Assembly: GCF_019145355.1 (NCBI RefSeq)
Contig: NZ_JAHSTY010000002.1
Location: 62,001 to 126,000, forward strand
From: Pseudomonas azadiae
Lineage (GTDB): Bacteria > Pseudomonadota > Gammaproteobacteria > Pseudomonadales > Pseudomonadaceae
Length of the DNA stretch: 64,000 nucleotides
Direction of reading: 5' to 3'
In this document: positions 1 through 11,443 of the stretch, piece after piece
Layout of the letters: each line of letters starts with the position of its first letter
How positions within the stretch are numbered: position 1 is the first letter of the stretch
Notes under the pieces: generated by a model
Database searches by the model: none
What the model was told of the DNA's origin: nothing
The model's input: only the letters and a program-made list of their open reading frames with translations
Program-made: the position numbers and the translations under genes

Positions 1-398
<398 letters not shown>

Positions 399-480
399 TC
401 GATAAGTGATAAAAAGTCGGCGGATTGCGTCGTAAAACTCACGAGAGTGTGGGTTTTGGCGCTAATCTGAGGACTATCAT

Positions 481-510
481 GCACAAGCCTGGTTCTTCCA
501 GGCTTCGTGC
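481..510. other. Strong hairpin between eno and ftsB
   Basis: The arms GCACAAGCCTGG and CCAGGCTTCGTGC pair around a TTCTT loop with a single bulged base. No T-run follows, so it is not a textbook rho-independent terminator. It may stabilise the eno mRNA 3' end or reduce read-through into ftsB. Confidence 0.45.
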
Positions 511-569
511 TATCAGTTGCTTTGAAAGTTTTGCATGGCTGTCTTTTTTCACTGGATACCCGATATTCG

Positions 570-848
570 ATGCGCAGTCCCAATTGGTTGTTCCTCGTCT
601 TGCTCTTGTTGCTGGCTGGCCTGCAATACCGCCTATGGGTGGGTAATGGCAGCTTTGCGCAGGTAAAAGACCTGACCGAGCAAATTGCTGCACAGCACGC
701 CGAAAACGAAGTCCTGCTGGAGCGTAACCGCGTCCTCGATGCCGAAGTGCTTGAGCTGAAAAAAGGTACGGAGACCGTTGAAGAGCGGGCTCGTCATGAA
801 TTGGGCATGGTCAAGGAGGGCGAAACCCTCTACCAGTTGGCCCAATGA
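570..848 (+). CDS. ftsB: Cell division protein FtsB
   Basis: A 92-residue bitopic membrane protein of the divisome that forms a trimer with FtsL and FtsQ. A short cytoplasmic N-terminus (MRSPNW) precedes one transmembrane helix at about residues 5-22. The periplasmic part is a coiled coil (QVKDLTEQIAAQHAENEVLLERN) followed by EERARHELGMVKEGET, the conserved FtsB tail. The start at 570 gives the usual family length; an earlier in-frame start at 507 would add a non-family extension. The last four bases overlap ispD (ATGA), which suggests translational coupling. The ftsB-ispD order is common in gammaproteobacteria. Confidence 0.95.
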   Translation: MRSPNWLFLVLLLLLAGLQYRLWVGNGSFAQVKDLTEQIAAQHAENEVLLERNRVLDAEVLELKKGTETVEERARHELGMVKEGETLYQLAQ

Positions 849-1552
849 GCAACAGCTTGCCGGCCTTCTGGGCCGTGATTCCTGCCGCGGGCGTCGGTGC
901 CCGTATGGCGGCGGACCGTCCCAAGCAATATTTGCAACTGGGCGGGCGCACTATTCTCGAACACAGCCTTGGCTGTTTTCTCGATCATCCATCGCTCAAG
1001 GGCCTGGTGCTCAGCCTGGCTGGCGATGATCCCTATTGGCCTACCCTGGCATGTGCCACAGACCCGCGCATCCAGCGTGCAGACGGCGGTTCGGAGCGTT
1101 CAGGCTCTGTGCTCAACGCGTTGTTGCACCTGCACGGGCAGGGTGCAAGCGATGACGATTGGGTGCTGGTGCATGATGCTGCACGGCCCAACCTCAGTCG
1201 GGATGACCTGGACAAGCTACTAAGCGAACTGGCCAACGACCCGGTCGGTGGCCTGCTGGCCGTGCCGGCCCGCGATACCCTCAAGCGCGTCGACAAGCAT
1301 GGCCGGGTCGTCGAGACCGTCGACCGCAGCTTGATCTGGCAGGCTTACACGCCGCAGATGTTCCGGCTCGGCGCATTGCATCGGGCCTTGGCCGACAGCC
1401 TGGTGGCGGACGCGGTGATCACCGATGAAGCGTCGGCCATGGAATGGTCCGGCCAGGCGCCGCGCCTGATTGAAGGGCGCTCGGACAATATCAAGGTGAC
1501 CCGGCCGGAGGATCTGGAGTGGCTCAGGTTGCGGTGGGCTAACCGGCGGTAG
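845..1552 (+). CDS. ispD: 2-C-methyl-D-erythritol 4-phosphate cytidylyltransferase
   Basis: A 235-residue cytosolic enzyme of the MEP isoprenoid pathway that joins MEP and CTP to form CDP-ME. The N-terminal nucleotide-binding loop AVIPAAGVGARMAADRPKQY, the VLVHDAARP motif (about residues 101-109) and the C-terminal GRSDNIKVTRPEDL are diagnostic. It overlaps ftsB by four bases. ispF, which acts two steps later, lies 3.2 kb downstream, separated from ispD by the LysR/frmA/fghA genes. The length is normal for the family. Confidence 0.97.
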   Translation: MSNSLPAFWAVIPAAGVGARMAADRPKQYLQLGGRTILEHSLGCFLDHPSLKGLVLSLAGDDPYWPTLACATDPRIQRADGGSERSGSVLNALLHLHGQGASDDDWVLVHDAARPNLSRDDLDKLLSELANDPVGGLLAVPARDTLKRVDKHGRVVETVDRSLIWQAYTPQMFRLGALHRALADSLVADAVITDEASAMEWSGQAPRLIEGRSDNIKVTRPEDLEWLRLRWANRR

Positions 1553-1574
1553 CCAGTTGCACCGCGTCGACTTC

Positions 1575-1657
1575 ATCGCAGGCAAGCCAGCTCCCACCTT
1601 CGATCACCTTTTCCTCAGATAACTCGGTCAACTGTGGGAGTCGGGCTTGCCCGCGAT
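1575..1657. repeat. Pair of REP elements, outward orientation
   Basis: A reverse copy of the local REP (1575-1597, ending CCAGCTCCCAC) is followed by a diverged forward copy (1634-1657, beginning GTGGGAGTCGGGCTTG). This order is opposite to that of the four REPINs elsewhere in the window, and the right copy carries C/G changes typical of a second REP subtype. It lies between the convergent ispD and LysR genes and could act as a bidirectional transcript end. Confidence 0.75.
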
Positions 1658-1681
1658 GGGGCCGGTACAGGCAACCCATGA

Positions 1682-2578
1682 TCAACCGCTGTACTCCGGC
1701 CGCCCAGCCAACCCCTCCTTCAAGAAATCCACCAGCTTCCTGACCTTCGGCGACAAATGCCGCTGTTGCGGATACAGCGCCCACACCGCCGTATTCGGCG
1801 GCTGATGCGCCTGCAGCAACGACACCAGCGCGCCACTGTGCAGATGCTCCAGCACGTAATAATCCGGCAACTGGCACAACCCGACACCTTGCAACGCTGC
1901 GTCGAGCACCGCTTGCCCGCTGTTGCAGCGCCAGTTTCCTTGCACGCGCTGGGAAAATTCGCGCCCGTCCTGGGCCAGTTGCCAGATATCCGAGCTGCCG
2001 ATCAGGCAGTTATGCCGACTCAGTTCCGACACGCTATGGGGTCGACCATACCGCGTCAGGTAGGAGGGCGAAGCGCATACATACATGCGCCTCGGCGCCA
2101 GGCGGCTGGCGACCATGCGCGAATCCTGCAGGCGCCCCAAGCGGATCGCCAGGTCGAGGCCCTCGTGCACCAGGTCCAGTTGACGGTTGCTCAATTCAAT
2201 ATCCACGCGCAATTGCGGGTAAAGCCCCATGAACCGGGTGACCAGCGGCACGATAAAGCGCTCGCCGTAAGCCACGGCGCAGGTCATGCGCAGCATGCCC
2301 TTGGGTTCGCTGGCCAGGTCGCCCACCGCGCGCAGGGCCTCTTCGCGACCGTCCTGCAGCCGTTGGCAATGTTGCAGGAAGGTCTGGCCCGCTTCGGTCA
2401 GGGTGACCTTGCGCGTGCTGCGGTACAGCAGTCGCGTTTGCAGGCGCTCTTCAAGGCGCGCCACCTGCCGGCTGATATGGGACGACGACACGCCGAGCCG
2501 CTCCGCGGCAGCGGTGAATTGACTGCATTCGGCGACGGCGACGAACTCATCGATGCCTTCCCAGCGGTTCTCCAACAT
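1682..2578 (-). CDS. LysR-family transcriptional regulator next to frmA
   Basis: A 298-residue LysR-type regulator. The N-terminal winged helix-turn-helix (FVAVAECSQFTAAAERLGVSSSHISRQVARLEERL, about residues 12-46) is intact, followed by a periplasmic-binding-protein-like effector domain (about 90-295). It is divergent from frmA with about 110 bp between starts; that gap is AT-rich and contains the palindrome CTGTACAG near 2590. The geometry suggests that it controls frmA-fghA and itself, as is common for LysR proteins. The effector is unknown; formaldehyde or a glutathione adduct would be a guess from position only. Confidence 0.9.
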   Translation of the reverse strand: MLENRWEGIDEFVAVAECSQFTAAAERLGVSSSHISRQVARLEERLQTRLLYRSTRKVTLTEAGQTFLQHCQRLQDGREEALRAVGDLASEPKGMLRMTCAVAYGERFIVPLVTRFMGLYPQLRVDIELSNRQLDLVHEGLDLAIRLGRLQDSRMVASRLAPRRMYVCASPSYLTRYGRPHSVSELSRHNCLIGSSDIWQLAQDGREFSQRVQGNWRCNSGQAVLDAALQGVGLCQLPDYYVLEHLHSGALVSLLQAHQPPNTAVWALYPQQRHLSPKVRKLVDFLKEGLAGRPEYSG

Positions 2579-2603
2579 GATGATTGTCCCTGTACAGCAA
2601 TAA

Positions 2604-3800
<1,197 letters not shown>

Positions 3801-3808
3801 GGTCGGCC

Positions 3809-4654
3809 ATGAGTCTGGAAAACCTGTCGTGCCAGAAAAGCTTCGGCGGCTGGCATAAACGCTACAAGCATCATTCCGATGTGCTCGGTTGCGACATGAC
3901 TTTCGCCGTCTACCTGCCGCCGCAAGCGGAGCAGGGCGGCAAGCTGCCGGTGCTGTACTGGCTGTCGGGCCTGACCTGCACCGATGAAAACTTCATGCAG
4001 AAGGCCGGCGCCCAGCGCATGGCCGCCGAGCTCGGCTTGATCATCGTCGCGCCGGACACCAGCCCGCGTGGGCCAGGTGTACCGGGCGACCCGGATAACG
4101 CCTGGGATTTTGGCCTTGGCGCGGGTTTCTATCTGAATGCCACCCAGGAACCCTGGGCCAAGCACTATCGGATGCATGACTACGTGGTGCAGGAATTACC
4201 TGCATTGGTTGAAGCGCATTTCCCGGCTTCCGATAAGCGCGGCATCAGCGGCCACTCCATGGGGGGGCACGGCGCGCTGGTGTGTGCGCTGCGCAATCCC
4301 GGGCGTTACCAGTCGGTCTCGGCGTTTTCGCCGATCAACAACCCGATGGATTGCCCGTGGGGCCAGAAAGCTTTCTCCCGGTACCTGGGCGAAGAACGCT
4401 CCAAGTGGCGCGAATGGGACGCCTGCGTGCTGATCAGCGAAGCCTCGGAAAAACTGCCACTGTTGGTGGACCAGGGCGATCGCGACGATTTTCTAGCGGT
4501 GCAACTCAAGCCTGAAGCCCTGCAGCAAGCGGCCAAGGCGGCCAACCATCCGCTGGAACTGCGCCTGCAACCTGGCTATGACCATAGCTACTTCTTTATC
4601 GCCAGCTTCATCGAAGATCATTTGCGACACCATGGCCGTGCTTTGCTCGGTTAA
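3809..4654 (+). CDS. fghA: S-formylglutathione hydrolase
   Basis: A 281-residue alpha/beta hydrolase (esterase D family) that hydrolyses S-formylglutathione to formate and glutathione. The nucleophile elbow [10 protein letters not shown] (about residues 148-157) and the C-terminal [15 protein letters not shown] with the catalytic histidine are clear, as is the family N-terminus with [12 protein letters not shown]. It lies 8 bp after frmA and is almost certainly cotranscribed with it. A terminator follows directly, just before ispF. Confidence 0.96.
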   Translation: MSLENLSCQKSFGGWHKRYKHHSDVLGCDMTFAVYLPPQAEQGGKLPVLYWLSGLTCTDENFMQKAGAQRMAAELGLIIVAPDTSPRGPGVPGDPDNAWDFGLGAGFYLNATQEPWAKHYRMHDYVVQELPALVEAHFPASDKRGISGHSMGGHGALVCALRNPGRYQSVSAFSPINNPMDCPWGQKAFSRYLGEERSKWREWDACVLISEASEKLPLLVDQGDRDDFLAVQLKPEALQQAAKAANHPLELRLQPGYDHSYFFIASFIEDHLRHHGRALLG

Positions 4655-4679
4655 TCCGGGGCAAAAGTAGGTAGAATCA

Positions 4680-4708
4680 CGCCCTGAATTAAATCGGGGC
4701 GTTTTTTT
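4680..4708 (+). terminator. Rho-independent terminator ending at the ispF start codon
   Basis: An 8-bp stem (CGCCCTGA / TCGGGGCG, one G-T pair, loop ATTAAA) is followed by seven Ts, and the ispF ATG is the next base. It should end the frmA-fghA transcript. The right arm GGGGCG is also the only purine-rich stretch in Shine-Dalgarno position for ispF, so terminator folding and ispF initiation would compete. Confidence 0.85.
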
Positions 4709-5182
4709 ATGCGTATTGGCCACGGCTACGATGTGCACCGTTTCGCTGAAGGCGATTTCATCACCCTGGGCGGTGTGCGTATCGCGCACCATCATGGGCT
4801 GCTGGCTCATTCCGACGGCGACGTTGTGCTGCATGCCTTGAGCGATGCCTTGCTCGGCGCGGCCGCGTTGGGCGATATCGGCAAGCACTTTCCGGACACT
4901 GACCCGACGTTCAAGGGCGCGGACAGCCGTGTCTTGCTGCGCCACGTGGTCGGCCTGATCCATGCCAAGGGCTGGAAGGTCGCCAATGTCGACAACACCA
5001 TCGTGGCCCAGGCGCCGAAAATGGCCCCTCATATCGAGTCGATGCGCGCGCTGATTGCCGCGGATCTGCAAATAGAACTGGATCAAGTGAACGTGAAAGC
5101 TACCACCACCGAAAAACTTGGGTTCACCGGTCGTGAGGAGGGCATCGCCGTGCACTCCGTTGCCTTGTTGCTGCGCGCATGA
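4709..5182 (+). CDS. ispF: 2-C-methyl-D-erythritol 2,4-cyclodiphosphate synthase
   Basis: A 157-residue homotrimeric enzyme of the MEP pathway that cyclises CDP-ME 2-phosphate. The metal ligands are in the N-terminal GHGYDVHRF motif and at [24 protein letters not shown] (about residues 34-60); the C-terminal [16 protein letters not shown] is the standard signature. The start codon directly follows a terminator T-run and lacks a separate ribosome-binding site. The last four bases overlap truD. Full family length. Confidence 0.97.
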   Translation: MRIGHGYDVHRFAEGDFITLGGVRIAHHHGLLAHSDGDVVLHALSDALLGAAALGDIGKHFPDTDPTFKGADSRVLLRHVVGLIHAKGWKVANVDNTIVAQAPKMAPHIESMRALIAADLQIELDQVNVKATTTEKLGFTGREEGIAVHSVALLLRA

Positions 5183-6224
5183 ATGACTTGCAACTGCTAG
5201 GCCCGCGGGCTTATGGCGAGGCTTTGGGCAGCGCGGTGCTGAAGGCGACTGCCGAAGATTTCCAGGTCGACGAGGTGCTGGACATCCCCCTGAGCGGCGA
5301 GGGGGAGCACCTCTGGTTGTGGGTGGAAAAGCGGGGCCTTAATACCGAGGAAGCCGCGCGGCGGATCGCCAAGGCAGCCGGCGTGCCGTTGCGCACCGTC
5401 AGTTATGCCGGGCTCAAGGACCGCCAGGCGTTGACGCGCCAATGGTTCAGCGTGCAACTGCCCGGCAAGGCCGATCCGGACCTGAGTGCCGCGCAGAACG
5501 ACACCCTCAAGATCCTCAAGACCGCCCGCCACAAGCGCAAGCTGCAGCGGGGTGCGCATTCGGCCAATGGTTTTACCCTGCGCCTGACGCAGTTGGCCGG
5601 TGATACCGGCGCCATTGACGCGCGGTTGCGCTTGGTTGCCCAGCATGGCATCCCCAACTATTTCGGCACCCAGCGCTTCGGCCACAACGGCGGCAATGTC
5701 GTTGACGCCCGCGAGTGGGCTGCGCGCAAGGCCTTGCCGGAGCAGCGCAACGTGCGGTCGCGGCTGCTCTCCACCGCCCGAAGCTTGCTGTTCAACAAAG
5801 TGCTGGCGGCACGTGTGGCTGACGGTTCGTGGCAGCGTGCCCAGGTCGGCGACCTGCTGGCCTTTACCGACAGCCGCAGTTTTTTCCCGGCGGGGGAGGC
5901 TGAATGCAGCGACCCGCGCCTGGCAATCCTGGACCTGCATCCGACCGGGCCGCAGTGGGGCGAAGGCGATTCGCCTGCCGGTGGTGCGACCTTCGCGCTG
6001 GAACAGGCGGTTGCCGCCGGTGAGGCCGACCTGCGCGATTGGCTGGTGAATGCCGGCATGAGCCAGGAACGTCGCATTCTGCGACTGCCCATTGGCGGTT
6101 TGACGTGGCATTATCCCTCGCTGGACATTCTGCAATTGGAATTCGTCCTGCCGGCCGGATGCTTCGCCACTGTCTTGGTGCGCGAGCTTGTTGATCTGGT
6201 GCCGGTGGGGCAGACGGACAACCC

Positions 6225-6237
<13 letters not shown>
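5179..6237 (+). CDS. truD: tRNA pseudouridine(13) synthase
   Basis: A 352-residue pseudouridine synthase that modifies U13 in several tRNAs. The catalytic aspartate is in [17 protein letters not shown] (about residues 75-91). [14 protein letters not shown] (about 159-172) is the TruD signature and the TRUD insertion domain follows. It is in a tight chain with ispF (4 bp overlap) and surE (13 bp overlap), an arrangement conserved in Pseudomonas. Confidence 0.96.
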
Positions 6238-7651
<1,414 letters not shown>

Positions 7652-7660
7652 TCAATTTTT

Positions 7661-7682
7661 GCCAGCGGTGAATTCCGCTGGC
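7661..7682. other. Hairpin after pcm
   Basis: GCCAGCGG and CCGCTGGC form a perfect 8-bp stem with the loop TGAATT, ten bases after the pcm stop. The T-run lies upstream of the stem, not downstream, so it is a weak terminator for this strand. It sits at the start of the roughly 200-bp gap before nlpD. Confidence 0.45.
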
Positions 7683-7859
7683 GGGGATGTGTCTTACGTC
7701 GGGGTCTATTGAATCAACATCCTCGGCGCGGCGATTCAACACGCTGAATGTTTCGTTTCAAGCGTGTGCCCGTAAAACTCCAATGCCCAGTTATACTTGC
7801 GTCATATTTCAAGCCTGATACAGGCATTCCATGTTCAGCCACCACAAAGGGAGCGGCGG

Positions 7860-8696
7860 GTGAGTCTCACAGGTCTTGCGCAGCGTATGGGTAAAACAAG
7901 CTTTCATCGACTGGTGCTTGGCCTCGTCTTCAGTTCTGTGTTGGTAGGGTGTTCCAGTTCGCCAAGCAGCGGCGCGCGGGTGGTTGACCGCAATAACGCA
8001 GCGCCGCAACGACCGACGGTCACTACCGGACAATATGTGGTGCGCAAGGGCGACACGCTGTTTTCCATCGCCTTCCGTTACGGATGGGACTACAAGGCGC
8101 TCGCAGCTCGTAACAATATTCCCGTGCCCTATACGATCCATCCGGGCCAGACGATTCGCTTCGATGGACGCTCCGGTTCCGCGCCTACGGCAGTTGTGAC
8201 AAACACTGGATCTTCTCCGTCTTCTTCAAGCAAAACCACCATCATCACCCGCCCTGCAGGCACCGCCGCGCCGACGCCTTCGAGCAAGCCGGCACCCGCG
8301 CCGCTGCCACCTGCAGGGCCCGCGCCGACCGGCTGGGGATGGCCTTCCAACGGCGTGCTGATTGGAAAATTCTCTTCAAACGGCAGTTTGAATAAAGGCG
8401 TTGATATCGCCGGGGATTTGGGACAGCCTGTTTTAGCTGCGTCTGATGGGACAGTGGTGTACGCCGGGAGTGGTTTACGGGGCTACGGCGAGCTGGTCAT
8501 CATCAAACACAGCGATACCTACGTCAGTGCCTACGGTCATAACCGCAGGTTGTTGGTTCGGGAGGGACAGCAAGTCAAAGTCGGGCAGACAATTGCCGAA
8601 ATGGGATCAACGGGTACGGACCGGGTGAAACTGCACTTTGAGATTCGCCGTCAGGGGAAGCCTGTAGATCCGCTGCAATTTTTACCCCGTCGTTGA
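7860..8696 (+). CDS. nlpD: NlpD-type LysM/LytM lipoprotein (amidase activator)
   Basis: A 278-residue outer-membrane lipoprotein expected to activate the AmiC septal amidase. The GTG at 7860 with the GGGAGCGG site is chosen because it gives a clean lipoprotein signal with lipobox LVGC (cysteine about residue 31). A LysM domain (YVVRKGDTLFSIAFRYGWDY) is followed by a Pro/Ala/Ser-rich linker and a C-terminal LytM domain. The LytM domain looks catalytically degenerate: NKGVDIAG replaces the usual zinc-binding histidine motif, as in activator-type NlpD. Its 3' half carries the rpoS promoter region. Confidence 0.93.
   Translation: MSLTGLAQRMGKTSFHRLVLGLVFSSVLVGCSSSPSSGARVVDRNNAAPQRPTVTTGQYVVRKGDTLFSIAFRYGWDYKALAARNNIPVPYTIHPGQTIRFDGRSGSAPTAVVTNTGSSPSSSSKTTIITRPAGTAAPTPSSKPAPAPLPPAGPAPTGWGWPSNGVLIGKFSSNGSLNKGVDIAGDLGQPVLAASDGTVVYAGSGLRGYGELVIIKHSDTYVSAYGHNRRLLVREGQQVKVGQTIAEMGSTGTDRVKLHFEIRRQGKPVDPLQFLPRR
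8377..8390. promoter_or_regulatory. PsrA-type operator inside nlpD, rpoS promoter region
   Basis: CAAACGGCAGTTTG matches the published PsrA box (G/CAAAC-N2-4-GTTTG/C) exactly. It lies 416 bp upstream of the rpoS start codon. If the rpoS start site is about 370 bp upstream of the gene, as reported for P. aeruginosa, the box would be near -50, where PsrA activates. I could not assign -10/-35 hexamers with confidence. Confidence 0.7.
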
Positions 8697-8805
8697 TGTT
8701 GTTGTTGCCAGCCTGTTCCCTCACGTAGAAGGAACAGGCTCCAGCGTTGCCAAGGATAAGGGCGCCGCTTGAGCTTGAGGTCGAACTCACCAAAGGACTA
8801 TAACA

Positions 8806-9810
8806 ATGGCTCTCAGTAAAGAAGCGCCGGAGTTTGACATCGACGATGAGGTTCTCCTGATGGAGGCCGGTATCGATACGGAATCGATGTCGAATGAGGG
8901 ACCTGCTGTACCTTCAGTTCGCACCAAATCCAAGAACTCCACCGCGTTAAAGCAACACAAGTACATCGATTACACGCGGGCGCTCGATGCGACCCAGCTG
9001 TACCTCAATGAAATCGGTTTTTCCCCTCTGCTGACCCCCGAAGAAGAAGTCCATTTTGCGCGATTGTCGCAAAAGGGCGACCCGGCCGGGCGCAAGCGCA
9101 TGATTGAAAGCAACCTGCGCCTGGTGGTGAAAATCGCCCGACGCTATGTCAATCGTGGGCTGTCCCTGTTGGACTTGATCGAGGAGGGCAACCTGGGCCT
9201 GATCCGAGCCGTGGAGAAATTCGACCCCGAGCGGGGGTTCCGCTTCTCGACCTATGCCACCTGGTGGATCCGTCAGACCATCGAACGGGCGATCATGAAT
9301 CAGACCCGTACGATCCGGCTGCCGATCCATGTGGTCAAAGAGCTCAACGTCTACCTGCGGGCGGCACGTGAGCTGACCCAGAAACTGGATCACGAACCCT
9401 CGCCTGAAGAAATCGCCAACCTGCTGGAAAAACCGGTAGCGGAGGTCAAGCGCATGCTGGGCCTTAACGAGCGCGTGTCTTCTGTCGACGTCTCGCTGGG
9501 TCCGGATTCGGATAAAACCTTGCTGGACACCCTCACCGATGATCGCCCTACGGATCCTTGCGAGCTGTTACAGGATGATGATCTTTCCCAAAGTATTGAC
9601 CAGTGGCTGTCGGAGCTGACGGACAAGCAGCGTGAGGTGGTGATTCGCCGCTTCGGCCTGCGTGGCCATGAAAGCAGTACCCTGGAGGATGTAGGCCTGG
9701 AGATCGGGCTGACCCGTGAACGGGTGCGGCAGATCCAGGTGGAAGGGCTCAAGCGCTTGCGTGAGATCCTGGAGAAGAATGGCTTGTCGAGTGAGTCGTT
9801 GTTTCAATAA
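8806..9810 (+). CDS. rpoS: RNA polymerase sigma factor RpoS (sigma-38)
   Basis: A 334-residue stationary-phase and stress sigma factor. Region 1.2 ([15 protein letters not shown]), region 2 ([46 protein letters not shown], about residues 119-164), region 3, and the region 4.2 helix-turn-helix ([29 protein letters not shown]) are all present. An AAAGGA site precedes the ATG. It follows nlpD by 109 bp and is probably transcribed mainly from inside nlpD. Immediately downstream is a REPIN and then a cold-shock gene, not the rsmZ/fdxA pair I would expect in Pseudomonas. Confidence 0.98.
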   Translation: MALSKEAPEFDIDDEVLLMEAGIDTESMSNEGPAVPSVRTKSKNSTALKQHKYIDYTRALDATQLYLNEIGFSPLLTPEEEVHFARLSQKGDPAGRKRMIESNLRLVVKIARRYVNRGLSLLDLIEEGNLGLIRAVEKFDPERGFRFSTYATWWIRQTIERAIMNQTRTIRLPIHVVKELNVYLRAARELTQKLDHEPSPEEIANLLEKPVAEVKRMLGLNERVSSVDVSLGPDSDKTLLDTLTDDRPTDPCELLQDDDLSQSIDQWLSELTDKQREVVIRRFGLRGHESSTLEDVGLEIGLTRERVRQIQVEGLKRLREILEKNGLSSESLFQ

Positions 9811-9842
9811 CAACGCACGATGGGGTGTGGAAGCTGGGCTTG

Positions 9843-9930
9843 TGTGGGAGCTGGCTTGCCTGCGATAGCATCACCGCGGTGTATCTGGATACACCGAGGT
9901 GTCAGCATCGCAGGCAAGCCAGCTCCCACA
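9843..9930. repeat. REPIN (inverted REP pair) after rpoS
   Basis: Two near-perfect inverted copies of the local REP (arms about 24 bp, beginning TGTGGGAGCTGGCTTGC) flank a spacer that itself contains the inverted motif CGGTGT...ACACCG. The spacer start GATAGCATCACC is shared with the REPIN at 51361, so the two belong to one subfamily. It lies between rpoS and the convergent cold-shock gene. Confidence 0.9.
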
Positions 9931-9980
9931 TAAAGCGCTCTTCCACATTTTTTGTGCCTGTGTCATTAAATCCCAGGCAT

Positions 9981-10013
9981 AAAAAAACCCCGCTTTTAAG
10001 GGCGGGGTCTTTT
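9981..10013 (-). terminator. Terminator of the cold-shock gene (possibly bidirectional)
   Basis: The stem ACCCCGC / GCGGGGT has an A-run on the left (9981-9987) and a T-rich flank on the right. Read on the minus strand it is a GC stem followed by seven Us, 19 bp after the csp stop codon. Read on the plus strand it may also stop rpoS transcripts, though with fewer Us. Confidence 0.85.
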
Positions 10014-10031
10014 CGACTAAGTCAGTACAAG

Positions 10032-10241
10032 TTAGATAACTTGAACTTCTTCAGCTTGCATGCCTTTTTGACCGCGGGTAGCGATGAAAGAAACCTGTTG
10101 GCCTTCTTTCAGGCTTTTGAAGCCGTCGGATTGGATAGCTTTGAAGTGAACGAACAGGTCGTCACCGGATTGTGGAGTGATGAAGCCGAAGCCTTTTTCA
10201 TCGTTGAACCACTTAACGGTACCAGTTTGGCGATTAGACAT
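10032..10241 (-). CDS. CspA-family cold-shock protein
   Basis: A 69-residue single-strand nucleic-acid-binding protein made of one cold-shock domain. RNP1 (KGFGFI) and RNP2 (LFVHF) are present, as is the family N-terminus [13 protein letters not shown]. An AAGGAG ribosome-binding site lies 7 bp before the ATG. The upstream region to about 10400 is AT-rich and could be a long leader, as in many csp genes. Which csp paralogue it is cannot be told from sequence alone. Confidence 0.96.
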   Translation of the reverse strand: MSNRQTGTVKWFNDEKGFGFITPQSGDDLFVHFKAIQSDGFKSLKEGQQVSFIATRGQKGMQAEEVQVI

Positions 10242-10517
10242 GGTGTAACTCCTTGAACAAAGTTAACTGCGACTCAGGAAAAGCCCTGGCCGAGACTGAG
10301 TGCAAAGAGCAGGAAAAATTCTTGGAGATGGTTGGATCGAAATTCAACATATCGTGTAGAGATTCTCAGTGACACAAGCAACACAGTGACGTCACCTTAA
10401 CCGTTTTTCCCGGATGTGCCAATGGTATTTCCGAAGGTTTCTCTATTTTCGTGACTGGCGGTGGTGTTTGCGCACACCGTTCGCAGCGACGCCAACCCCG
10501 GCACCACTGGCTGCGGC

Positions 10518-10650
10518 TGTAGTGAGCGGGCTTGCCCCGCGCTGGGTGGCGAAGCCGCCCCAATCAAGACACCGCCGAACTCCAGATAGAAGCAATCGCC
10601 TGGACTGGGGCGGCTTCGCCACCCAGCGCGGGGCAAGCCCGCTCACTACA
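10518..10650. repeat. Long inverted repeat, second repeat family (copy 1)
   Basis: A 133-bp element with long, nearly perfect arms. The outer arms read TGTAGTGAGCGGGCTTGC and its complement; the inner arms CTGGGTGGCGAAGCCGCCCC and its complement enclose a spacer of about 45 bp. A second copy lies at 26714-26862. Each arm contains the REP-like core GCGGGCTTGCCCCGC. It sits in the 527-bp gap between csp and dcd. Otherwise that gap holds only the csp leader (10242 to about 10400) and the dcd promoter. Confidence 0.9.
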
Positions 10651-10697
10651 GGGTTCTTGTTGCAGCGCGTGCATTCGTCAAAAAAGGCCCATGGCCT

Positions 10698-10726
10698 TTG
10701 AACCCCAACGTCCGCCCCGGTAAGAT
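10698..10726 (+). promoter_or_regulatory. Sigma-70 type promoter of dcd
   Basis: The -35 hexamer TTGAAC (10698-10703) and -10 hexamer TAAGAT (10721-10726) are spaced by exactly 17 bp. Transcription would begin about 10733, giving a leader of about 35 nt with an AGGACA ribosome-binding site before the dcd ATG. Confidence 0.65.
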
Positions 10727-10768
10727 GCCCCACAGAATTTTTCCACCTCGCTATTCAGGACACACGCC

Positions 10769-11335
10769 ATGAGCATCAAATCGGACAAGTGGATTCGCCG
10801 CATGGCGCAAGAGCACGGCATGATCGAACCGTTCGTCGAGCGCCAGGTTCGTGGCCAAGGCGATGCCCCTGTGATTTCCTACGGTGTCTCCAGCTACGGT
10901 TACGACGTGCGCTGCGCCGATGAATTCAAGGTGTTCACCAATATCAATTCGGCGATCGTCGATCCGAAGAACTTCGACGAAAAGAGCTTTGTCGACGTCA
11001 AGAGCGACGTGTGCATCATCCCGCCAAACTCCTTCGCCCTGGCACGTACCGTGGAGTTCTTCCGTATTCCCCGCGACGTGCTGACCATCTGCCTGGGTAA
11101 GAGCACCTACGCGCGTTGCGGCATTATCGTCAACGTGACACCGCTAGAGCCTGAGTGGGAAGGGCACGTGACCCTGGAGTTCTCCAACACCACCACGCTG
11201 CCGGCGAAAATCTATGCCAACGAAGGCGTGGCGCAGATGCTGTTCCTGCAGTCCGACGAGGCCTGTGAAGTGTCCTACAAAGACCGCGCGGGCAAATATC
11301 AGGGCCAGCGCGGCGTCACCCTCCCACGCGCTTGA
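10769..11335 (+). CDS. dcd: dCTP deaminase
   Basis: A 188-residue homotrimeric enzyme that deaminates dCTP to dUTP, feeding thymidylate synthesis. Family landmarks are [15 protein letters not shown] (about residues 41-55), [28 protein letters not shown] and the catalytic glutamate region [17 protein letters not shown], ending with [13 protein letters not shown]. It has its own sigma-70 promoter downstream of the long inverted repeat. Confidence 0.97.
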   Translation: MSIKSDKWIRRMAQEHGMIEPFVERQVRGQGDAPVISYGVSSYGYDVRCADEFKVFTNINSAIVDPKNFDEKSFVDVKSDVCIIPPNSFALARTVEFFRIPRDVLTICLGKSTYARCGIIVNVTPLEPEWEGHVTLEFSNTTTLPAKIYANEGVAQMLFLQSDEACEVSYKDRAGKYQGQRGVTLPRA

Positions 11336-11398
11336 TCGAAAGGTCTTACGTAGTAAGGGAATTAGTCTGCATAAATCGACTCTATCTAGGTGTACTGC

Positions 11399-11423
11399 CT
11401 CGGCGCGTGTAAAACGCGCCGAG
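11399..11423 (+). other. Perfect 9-bp hairpin in the leader of the 65-aa gene
   Basis: CTCGGCGCG and CGCGCCGAG pair around the loop TGTAAAA, ending nine bases before the GAGGAG ribosome-binding site of the next gene. There is no U-run. A second small inverted repeat (CTTAC-GTA-GTAAG) lies at 11344-11356. The stem could terminate dcd poorly or act on translation of the small gene. Confidence 0.5.
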
Positions 11424-11443
11424 CCACGCTTGAGGAGTACCTT

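Noticed and set aside
9811..10031. Possible rsmZ small RNA after rpoS
   Set aside because: The stretch contains a REPIN and the csp terminator only. No series of GGA-bearing hairpins is present.
10443..10733. Two open frames through the long inverted repeat at 10518
   Set aside because: They read through the arms of the palindrome in both directions and encode near-identical arginine- and proline-rich peptides; they reflect the repeat rather than genes.
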